From the NCBI GenBank assembly GCA_009921985.1, contig RFWS01000076.1, positions 1-5,408 of the forward strand: a stretch of DNA of 5,408 bases, given 5' to 3'. The translations under genes and the position numbers were made by a program. Each line of letters begins with the position of its first letter. Positions within the stretch are counted from its first letter, which is position 1. This stretch comes from a bacterium. Its GTDB lineage: Bacteria; Verrucomicrobiota; Verrucomicrobiia; Methylacidiphilales; Verrucolacustridaceae. The notes below the pieces were generated by a model. That model ran no database searches and was not told where the DNA came from. It saw only the letters and a list, made by a program, of their open reading frames with translations. Below, piece after piece: positions 1-4,985 of the stretch.

Positions 1-1232
1 AAATTTATCGCCAGCGCCGCCCCCAAGATTCCGCAGACCCCGCCCCGCCCATTCAAAAGCAAGACACTACTAACAAAAAATACTCCCTCGACCAGTGAAA
101 GATACCGTACTTTTGTAAGATCCCCGGTCATGCCAAAAACCCCCTGAAAGCAACGAGAGGCCACATTGGATATCAGGAGGGCTCCAATTAGCGTATCTCC
201 AACCATATTCCATTCCACCTTACCGTGGGTCCAATGCGCAATAAATTCCCGATTCGTTGCCATTAAAACAACCCCCGCGAAAGTTGCGAGGGCCACCGAG
301 AGAGTGGACGTTTGATAAAAACGAAAAGAAAAACGCTCCCGCTCTCCCCGCACGAAAAGCTCCGTGAGCCCCGGAGCTGCACTTTCGAGAATTCGACCAA
401 TCAGCTGCTGTCCCATGGTGAGGGTTTTGGTTACCACAGAAAATACAGCGGCCGCCTCTAATCCAAAAAGCTTTGTCACCAGAATGATTTGGCTGCCAGC
501 GCAAAGGAGGCCCCCTAGCTGCATCAAAAGGATATCCCAGCCAAACCCGAGCATGCGAACGAACAGCTTTCGACAAAAGCGGCTCCCAAGATTCTGCTGC
601 GGCAACAATTTCAAACGATGGCATGCTGCCCACGGAAGAAGGGAAGACCAAAGGGATCCCGCGAACGCGCCCGCGAGAAAACTATAGGTCCCCCAGCCCA
701 AAAAGAAGCCGAGACCCATGACGCCGAGGGCTGTAGTGAGGTTGGCCAGCGTGCTCCAGTGACCAATGTCCGTTCGTTGATGAGCCCATAGCGGAGCAGA
801 TTTGATGCGAAGGGCCAAACCTAGCGAAAGAATAAGAACGTAAAAAAAAACGACCCTTTGAAATATGGTTGTCATTTCCAAAGGAATCCCCAAAAGCTTT
901 GGACCCCACGCGGCGCAAGCAAGGCCAGCGACCGCCAAGACGAACGCCTGAATCCAAAAAAAAACTTTGCCCGTCTCAATGACATCCCCGTAGGGCCGTC
1001 CATGCACTTCATCTTTATGATCAGCCAAGAAACGGGCCACCGAGCTGCTCATGCCTAAATCCAAAAGCATGAGGTATCCTCCGATCTGAACGACAAGGGC
1101 CCAAAGACCGAATTCCTCTTTTGACAGGTAGTGCAAGGCCAGGGGGACGGAGATGGCGGTATAAGCCAAATTGGCAGCGGATGAACAATATCCGGCAATT
1201 AAACTAGAGAAAAAAAAGCTCTTTCGACCCAT
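1..1232 (-). CDS. Oligosaccharide flippase, Wzx/PST type (MOP superfamily), C-terminus outside window
   Basis: Translation from the ATG at 1232-1230 stays open for 410 codons to the left edge, where the gene is cut with no stop in view. The product is hydrophobic and fits the polysaccharide-transport (PST/Wzx) branch of the MOP flippases. An early segment around residues 11-31 is followed by YLSKEEFGLWALV (35-47) and GGYLMLLDLGMSSSVARFLA (51-70), the typical N-terminal pattern of these proteins. Further likely membrane segments lie near 92-108, 124-141, 165-200, 228-253, 308-325, 345-360 and 380-394. Such proteins move undecaprenyl-linked oligosaccharides from the inner to the outer leaflet of the cytoplasmic membrane. 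The start lies 9 bases after the TAA of the upstream glycosyltransferase gene and in the same frame; no good ribosome binding site is visible. Three T8-T9 tracts occur in its first 131 codons. The length visible is close to a full family member (about 400-500 residues). Family is confident; substrate is unknown. Confidence 0.9.
   Translation of the reverse strand, partial: MGRKSFFFSSLIAGYCSSAANLAYTAISVPLALHYLSKEEFGLWALVVQIGGYLMLLDLGMSSSVARFLADHKDEVHGRPYGDVIETGKVFFWIQAFVLAVAGLACAAWGPKLLGIPLEMTTIFQRVVFFYVLILSLGLALRIKSAPLWAHQRTDIGHWSTLANLTTALGVMGLGFFLGWGTYSFLAGAFAGSLWSSLLPWAACHRLKLLPQQNLGSRFCRKLFVRMLGFGWDILLMQLGGLLCAGSQIILVTKLFGLEAAAVFSVVTKTLTMGQQLIGRILESAAPGLTELFVRGERERFSFRFYQTSTLSVALATFAGVVLMATNREFIAHWTHGKVEWNMVGDTLIGALLISNVASRCFQGVFGMTGDLTKVRYLSLVEGVFFVSSVLLLNGRGGVCGILGAALAIN
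842..850 (-). repeat. T9 homopolymer tract in the flippase gene
   Basis: Nine consecutive T on the coding strand cover flippase codons 128-131 (Val-Phe-Phe-Tyr). The frame is intact as read. Tracts of this length can slip during replication or transcription, but here the tract is also explained by two TTT Phe codons in a membrane helix. Confidence 0.6.
956..964 (-). repeat. T9 homopolymer tract in the flippase gene
   Basis: Nine consecutive T on the coding strand cover flippase codons 90-93 (Val-Phe-Phe-Trp), just before a membrane segment. The frame is intact as read; a one-base slip would end the protein early. Coding for Phe-Phe is the simpler explanation. Confidence 0.6.
1210..1217 (-). 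repeat. T8 homopolymer tract near the flippase start
   Basis: Eight consecutive T on the coding strand cover codons 6-8 (three Phe) of the flippase, only 15 bases after its ATG. A slip here would abolish almost the entire protein, a position where phase-variable tracts are often found. There is no direct evidence of variation in a single sequence. Confidence 0.55.
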
Positions 1233-1241
1233 AAATAATAC

Positions 1242-2411
1242 TTAGGTCAGGCGGCAGTTCGGCTTTTTAAAAGATCTGTCAATTTGTAAAAATAAAGCAG
1301 CCACACGTTTTGGAGCGAGAGATAATTTTCCGACTAAGGATTTGGGCCGCTTGCCGCATTTTGCGGCTGCCAAAAGATTGCGCAGTGGGCCGTCATGGGA
1401 ACCCATCGAAGGTGCCGCCGGCAACCCGGGCAGACAATCCCCTAATGCGACCACCCGACAACCGGACAAGGCGGCTTCGGCTGCGGCGAGGCCAAAACTT
1501 TCATACCTAGAGGCGGAGAGAAAAATCTTGGACTCCTGCATGTGTCGGGCGAGATCGGGAGGTGGAAGCGGGGGGAGGAAGGTGATTTGAGGATAAGGAG
1601 ATTTTGTGGGGAGCCCAGAGCCGATCACGAGGGAGGTCCAGGCAGGGTTTTTACTGAGGAAAGAGCGAAGGGTTTTGAGAAGAAGGGGGAGGTTCTTCTG
1701 GTAAGACGCCCAGCGGCCAACCGAGATAATCTGGTTCTTTTTGGAGATCGAGGGGTCAGGCCAAAAAATGTCTGTTTGGATGGGGTGTGGGATGCAGTGG
1801 ATGCGGTGCGGATCAGCGCCGATTTTGGCGGCCAGCTTTCTCCAAAGCTGCAAGGCCTTGGGGGTTTCCACGGCTACGGCGGGCATGAGCTTCAGGGTTC
1901 TGGCCAACCGGGCTTCCATCCAGGGGGTGGCGAGGAGGGAAGTAAAAGAATAAAGAACTGACGCCGGAACCGACAGAAAGGGAGGCCAGCGATAGGTTCG
2001 GTCGCGAAAGTAGTCGAATCTGCGTTTGGCATAGGTCAAGAATCCGCAGGAGGCCGTGCGCATGCCGTCGCTGTCGGCGCGTTCGATAACACGGGGGGTG
2101 GCGGAGAGGGCGGCCCGGCGAATGGGGTCGTATTTGGGGCGGGTCCAAAGGCCGAGAATCACCAGATCAGGCTTGTGGCTTTGCCACCAGGTAGGGTTGC
2201 GAACATCGTGAGGGGAGGCCCAGATAACTGGATTTTTATCAGTTTTCGGTGTTCGATGTTTGATTTTCGATGGGGATTCAAAGGCTGGGCGAACAGCCAG
2301 CCAGGCATCGTGGCCAAGAGCGCGGAAGGCCTTGGTGAGGAGACCAAGATCCCGGTGCCAGAAAAATTGATCCGGCTTGATAGTGAGGGCCGTGTAAAGA
2401 AGAACCTTCAC
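1242..2411 (-). CDS. Glycosyltransferase, GT4 family (GT-B fold)
   Basis: A predicted cytoplasmic retaining glycosyltransferase of 389 residues, a normal length for GT4. The N-terminal domain opens with VKVLLYTALTI and FFWHRDLGLLTKAFRALGH (16-34), the acceptor-side Rossmann start with its glycine-rich first helix. The C-terminal nucleotide-sugar domain shows ISVGRW (229-234) followed by YQKN with Lys239, the usual Arg/Lys pair that contacts the donor phosphates. It then shows YESFGLAAAEAALSG, giving the EX7E motif with Glu304 and Glu312. I chose the GTG at 2411-2409 because it overlaps the preceding TGA as GTGA and begins exactly at the first beta strand. An ATG 129 bases upstream (2540) only adds a shadow of the previous gene. 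No Shine-Dalgarno sequence is visible, so translation probably depends on coupling. Residues about 46-56 are encoded by a heptanucleotide repeat and look like inserted low-complexity sequence. Donor and acceptor sugars are unknown; membership in a polysaccharide cluster is clear. Confidence 0.92.
   Translation of the reverse strand: MKVLLYTALTIKPDQFFWHRDLGLLTKAFRALGHDAWLAVRPAFESPSKIKHRTPKTDKNPVIWASPHDVRNPTWWQSHKPDLVILGLWTRPKYDPIRRAALSATPRVIERADSDGMRTASCGFLTYAKRRFDYFRDRTYRWPPFLSVPASVLYSFTSLLATPWMEARLARTLKLMPAVAVETPKALQLWRKLAAKIGADPHRIHCIPHPIQTDIFWPDPSISKKNQIISVGRWASYQKNLPLLLKTLRSFLSKNPAWTSLVIGSGLPTKSPYPQITFLPPLPPPDLARHMQESKIFLSASRYESFGLAAAEAALSGCRVVALGDCLPGLPAAPSMGSHDGPLRNLLAAAKCGKRPKSLVGKLSLAPKRVAALFLQIDRSFKKPNCRLT
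2245..2272 (+). repeat. Degenerate heptanucleotide tandem repeat inside a GT4 gene
   Basis: Four consecutive 7-base units are seen on the plus strand: TTCGGTG (2245-2251), TTCGATG (2252-2258), TTTGATT (2259-2265) and TTCGATG (2266-2272). Two are identical and the others differ by one or two bases. Weaker units may flank them (ATCAGTT at 2238-2244 and GGGATTC at 2273-2279), which would make 42 bases, a whole number of codons. The minus-strand gene reads through it in frame, giving a basic, polar stretch around SPSKIKHRTPK. Similar TTCGATG-type repeats are, from memory, scattered in genomes of the Verrucomicrobia/Lentisphaerae/Planctomycetes group and some Deltaproteobacteria, usually between genes. 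Confidence 0.7.
2408..2411 (-). promoter_or_regulatory. GTGA stop-start overlap, GT-C gene to GT4 gene
   Basis: On the minus strand the four bases GTGA contain both the GTG start of the GT4 gene and the TGA stop of the membrane protein gene. No Shine-Dalgarno sequence precedes it (the upstream bases end CCTATGCAGCA), so re-initiation by the terminating ribosome is the likely mode of translation. Confidence 0.7.
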
Positions 2412-4237
2412 TGCTGCATAGGCCAAGATAGCGGCACCAAACAAAGCCACTCTTCCGCTCCAATGCTTGCTAGTTGAGTCAAGGAAAGTTGGGCTCGCGG
2501 TTGTGCGGCCATTTGCCAAAGCGAGCTCCAGGCCGGCCATTCTTTCTTACGGATCAGGATCAGGTCGGGCGCCTGTTGGGGAGGTGCATCAGCTAAGCGA
2601 CGGCTCTCCACGCTCCTTTTGCCGTAGGGCCACCAAAGTGGGCCTTCGATATCATTTCCATTCGAGATCAAAAGAACATTCAAATATCTATTCTCCATGT
2701 CACTTGGGATCAGCGGCAAAAGTCCGCGAGCTCTCTGGTGGTAAGCCTCTTGGACGCGGGTGATCCGCATGGAAAGGCTGGCGGTTGGGTCCAGGGCATC
2801 CAGCACTCTGCCGATCAGTCTCCAAGGAACCATAGGCCGGCCGGGAGCGAGCAGGAGTGGTAAGCCAAGACAAAGTATCATCAAAACCATGCTAACCTTA
2901 ACTGCTCGGCTCGGCTGGCCTCTCCGACCTTCTGGCACGATCAAGAGGAGGGGATAGAGGGGAGCGAGGAGCCGGGGAATAGCCTCTGAGGCCAACTTTC
3001 CCATCATGAAAAAAGCAGAAATCCACGCGGCTACCATTAGCCAGACATACTCCGCCATCCGTTTCTTCCTCGCGGCAAAAAATACGGTGAGAGAGAAAGC
3101 AACTAGCATCCAGCTCCATGCGGCGCCTTCCTCAATGGCGAATTCCCTGGTATCCAGGCTCCAGCGTGGATAAGCCTCGGTTAATTTCTCTCGTGCTCGC
3201 GGAGGACAAAGATGACCCATTGCCGAAATCACACGGCGACTGCCCAAGTCGAATGGCTGTTGAAGGCTGGCAGAAATAACGAGGATGGTGTTGCCAGCCA
3301 AGGTCAGGAGGGGGCGATCGGTTTTCATGCCGCCATCATTCGAGGGATCTCCCGACCAGTCTCCGGCGTGACGCAAATTGAGGTACGCGAGCGGCGCAAA
3401 AGAAACCACCAAAGCCAAGGGAGCGGCTGCGAGGGTTGTATGCCAAAGAGATTTTTGACGGAGAATCTGCCACAGAAACTTCATAAGCCAGGGAAGAAGG
3501 AGAACCAAGTTGGAGGCCTTGACTCCGGTCGCCAAAGCCAAGGAAAGAACTGAAGCGATCGGGGAGATGCCCAAAAGAAAACGGCCAGGGAGAAGAGCCA
3601 GGGAAGCCAAAAACCAAAATGCCCCCAAAAGATCGTTGGCGATGCCTCCGGCTTGAAGTAAGTAAACAGGTGCAAAAGGGAAAAGCCACATCCACGTCCT
3701 TGCCGTCCGGCCGGAGCAACCCAAGCCCCGGAAAACTCGGAAAAAAACGGATGGTAAAAGTAGAAAACAGACAAAGTTGGGCAAAAAAAGCAGCCGGCTC
3801 GTAGCCGTCAGGGCCAAGATCGGTGCCAGAAGCCATTCTTGCCCAACCCCGCTATAATTTTGACGTGGATTGGCTGTAGTAATCCAGAACCAACCTCCAT
3901 GATTCAGCCAGTGCAAGATCCGGGGGATCCGATAAGTAAGGGCATCATAGTTGGAGGGCGGATACAATAGGGCGCCGAGAAGGATCAATCCGACGGCACT
4001 GGCGAATGCTGCGGGTAGAGGGCGACGGAACCGCTTGATACTTTTCAGAAAAAAAACGGGCCAAGGTTCGTTTTTGAGAAAAAAAAGGGAAGCGCCCACC
4101 AGGATGGAAAGAACCAGCCCATAGGCAACAGAATTCAAGACGCTAAAAAGCGAAAGCCCCCAGCCTGCCAGGCTCAGGAGGGCACCCCACCAAACAAACC
4201 CCGCGATCAGCGATACGCCGGGCCGAGGGCCGTTCAC
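2408..4237 (-). CDS. Multi-pass membrane protein, probable GT-C-type glycosyltransferase (PMT/ArnT-like)
   Basis: A 609-residue integral membrane protein with roughly 12-13 likely helices (for example 9-31, 33-54, 75-92, 137-168, 183-218, 223-258, 268-287, 375-389, 397-412, 418-436, 448-464). The loop after the third helix reads PPSNYDALTYRIPRILHWLN (93-112), followed by NPRQNYSGVGQEW (123-135). An acidic residue in the first large periplasmic loop, here Asp98, is the hallmark of GT-C enzymes such as ArnT and the PMT/GT39 group. IANDLLGAFWFL (199-210) and ATGVKASNL (236-244) also resemble that group. Residues about 470-609 form a mostly polar C-terminal part, probably periplasmic. GT-C enzymes use polyprenyl-phosphate sugars as donors, so it may add a sugar outside the membrane. 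The start is a GTG overlapping the GT2 stop (GTGA); no ribosome binding site is visible. Two A/T tracts of 8 bases lie in its 5' part. A Wzy-type polymerase is the main alternative. Membrane nature is certain; the enzyme class is probable. Confidence 0.8.
   Translation of the reverse strand: MNGPRPGVSLIAGFVWWGALLSLAGWGLSLFSVLNSVAYGLVLSILVGASLFFLKNEPWPVFFLKSIKRFRRPLPAAFASAVGLILLGALLYPPSNYDALTYRIPRILHWLNHGGWFWITTANPRQNYSGVGQEWLLAPILALTATSRLLFLPNFVCFLLLPSVFFRVFRGLGCSGRTARTWMWLFPFAPVYLLQAGGIANDLLGAFWFLASLALLPGRFLLGISPIASVLSLALATGVKASNLVLLLPWLMKFLWQILRQKSLWHTTLAAAPLALVVSFAPLAYLNLRHAGDWSGDPSNDGGMKTDRPLLTLAGNTILVISASLQQPFDLGSRRVISAMGHLCPPRAREKLTEAYPRWSLDTREFAIEEGAAWSWMLVAFSLTVFFAARKKRMAEYVWLMVAAWISAFFMMGKLASEAIPRLLAPLYPLLLIVPEGRRGQPSRAVKVSMVLMILCLGLPLLLAPGRPMVPWRLIGRVLDALDPTASLSMRITRVQEAYHQRARGLLPLIPSDMENRYLNVLLISNGNDIEGPLWWPYGKRSVESRRLADAPPQQAPDLILIRKKEWPAWSSLWQMAAQPRAQLSLTQLASIGAEEWLCLVPLSWPMQQ
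4049..4056 (-). repeat. T8 homopolymer tract in the GT-C-like gene
   Basis: Eight T on the coding strand encode the Phe-Phe of VFFLK (residues 61-65). It lies only 22 bases from a second T8 tract that encodes the same FFLK motif. Length and spacing are directly visible; any slippage role is speculative. Confidence 0.5.
4079..4086 (-). repeat. T8 homopolymer tract in the GT-C-like gene
   Basis: Eight T on the coding strand encode the Phe-Phe of LFFLK (residues 51-55). The frame is intact as read, and TTT codon use for consecutive Phe in a membrane helix is a sufficient explanation. Confidence 0.5.
4234..4237 (-). promoter_or_regulatory. GTGA stop-start overlap, GT2 gene to GT-C gene
   Basis: The GTG start of the membrane protein and the TGA stop of the GT2 gene share bases on the minus strand. 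The bases just upstream (ending CTGCTGCCG) contain no Shine-Dalgarno motif, which argues for coupled re-initiation and for tightly linked amounts of the two proteins. Confidence 0.7.
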
Positions 4238-4944
4238 CGGCAGCAGAGATTATATTTGAGGATACAGCGGATGGCGCTGATCCCGTCCTTCCAGCCAATT
4301 TTTTTCCCTTCCGCGTAGGTGCGACCGCTATAGGAAATGCCCACTTCATAAAATCGGGCTCCCTGGCGAGCCAGCTTGGCGGTGATTTCCGGTTCAAATC
4401 CAAAGCGATTTTCCCGGATCTTGATCTGCTGGATCATTTCCCGCCGGAAGGCCTTGAAACCCGTTTCCATGTCCGTGAGGTTCAGGTTGGTGAGCATATT
4501 CGACATGAGGGTCAGGATAAAATTTCCCACGCTGTGCCAAAAGTACAAAACCCGGTGGGGTTGACCACCCAAGAACCGTGATCCATAAACCACATCGGCT
4601 TTGTTTTCCAGCAGGGGCTGAAGCATGGCCGGATATTCCATCGGATCGTATTCAAGATCGGCGTCTTGAATGATAACAAACGGCAAGGTGGCCGCAGCGA
4701 TGCCGGTACGCAAAGCAGCCCCTTTGCCGGAGTTCTTAGAGTGTCGAAGCACCCGGATGCGCCGGTCTTGGGCAGCCATGTCAGCGGCAATTTGCGGGGT
4801 GAGGTCCGTGGAAGCGTCATCCACTAAAACGACTTCCCCTACCTCGGGGCGCTCCAAAACCGCGGGCACGACTCGAGGGAGATACTCGGCTTCGTTGAAA
4901 GCAGGCACGATTACGCTCAAAGGGGACGGACTGCTCTTGCTCAT
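4234..4944 (-). CDS. Glycosyltransferase family 2, DPM1/DPG-synthase-like (GT-A fold)
   Basis: A 236-residue soluble enzyme whose whole length is the GT-A domain. Motifs in order are LSVIVPAFNEAEYLPRVV (9-26), the nucleotide-binding VDDAS (Asp42-Asp43), NSGKGAALRTG (71-81), the metal-binding QDADLEYDP (Asp94-x-Asp96), VVYGSRFLGG (118-127), TDMETGFKAFRRE (157-169), then RFGFEPEITAKL and a basic tail with YAEGKKIGWKDG. These place it in the dolichyl-phosphate-mannose-synthase-like GT2 group. Members make polyprenyl-phosphate sugars or transfer sugars directly from nucleotide sugars. It has no C-terminal membrane helices, unlike GtrB/ArnC-type enzymes. The ATG at 4944-4942 is chosen because it precedes the first beta strand by the usual few residues. 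The only Shine-Dalgarno-like sequence, AAGGAG, ends 17 bases upstream, too far to be ideal. The gene overlaps the next one by 4 bases. Family is certain; the sugar and acceptor are not determined. Confidence 0.94.
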   Translation of the reverse strand: MSKSSPSPLSVIVPAFNEAEYLPRVVPAVLERPEVGEVVLVDDASTDLTPQIAADMAAQDRRIRVLRHSKNSGKGAALRTGIAAATLPFVIIQDADLEYDPMEYPAMLQPLLENKADVVYGSRFLGGQPHRVLYFWHSVGNFILTLMSNMLTNLNLTDMETGFKAFRREMIQQIKIRENRFGFEPEITAKLARQGARFYEVGISYSGRTYAEGKKIGWKDGISAIRCILKYNLCCR

Positions 4945-4985
4945 GGGATTGTTTGCAGGCGCTCCTTGCCGTGGTTTGACATCAT
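4941..4985 (-). CDS. Possible 14-codon coupling mini-ORF between two glycosyltransferase genes
   Basis: An ATG at 4985-4983 overlaps the TGA stop of the upstream GT4 gene (ATGA). It reads MMSNHGKERLQTIP and ends in a TGA that overlaps the ATG of the GT2 gene (again ATGA). It fills the 37-base gap between the two larger genes exactly, in a frame different from the GT2 gene. The peptide is too short for any family assignment and may have no function itself. Its plausible role is to carry ribosomes from one stop to the next start, since the GT2 gene lacks a well-placed ribosome binding site. A chance arrangement is possible. Confidence 0.3.
   Translation of the reverse strand: MMSNHGKERLQTIP
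4962..4967 (-). promoter_or_regulatory. Distant Shine-Dalgarno-like AAGGAG upstream of the GT2 gene
   Basis: AAGGAG on the minus strand matches the anti-Shine-Dalgarno core, but 17 bases separate it from the GT2 ATG, whereas about 5-10 is usual. No alternative in-frame start codon lies closer to it. It may help hold or recapture ribosomes in the coupled junction, or be coincidental. Confidence 0.3.

Noticed and set aside
220..957. Two minus-strand open frames (220-651 and 682-957) inside the flippase region
   Set aside because: They are in a different frame from the continuous 410-codon flippase frame, have no family-like motifs, and their products are glycine/serine/arginine-rich shadows.
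1557..1582. G-rich run on the plus strand resembling a two-tier G-quadruplex
   Set aside because: It is explained by the Pro-rich loop (LPPLPPPD) of the GT4 enzyme on the other strand; the G runs are mostly only two bases long.
1542..1961. Plus-strand open frame of 139 codons opposite the GT4 gene
   Set aside because: Its glycine-rich product is the complement of a well-supported GT4 gene with intact catalytic motifs; no separate start signal or family match is visible.
2175..2477. Plus-strand open frame containing an RCSMFDFRWGF-like stretch
   Set aside because: This amino-acid pattern is simply the translation of the heptanucleotide repeat, often mis-annotated as protein; the rest is antisense to the GT4 gene.
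2412..2540. Upstream ATG at 2540 extending the GT4 gene by 43 codons, with an apparent N-terminal membrane helix
   Set aside because: The extension lies wholly within the end of the GT-C gene and looks like its shadow. The GTG at 2411 sits in a GTGA overlap and begins precisely at the conserved first strand.
3336..3836. Minus-strand 166-codon open frame inside the GT-C-like gene
   Set aside because: It is an out-of-frame shadow of a 609-codon gene with coherent membrane helices; its Phe/Ser/Arg-rich product has no recognisable pattern.
4071..4083. Short TTTTT-GAG-AAAAA inverted repeat as a possible terminator
   Set aside because: The stem is only five A/T pairs, lies inside the GT-C coding region, and would be too weak to terminate transcription.
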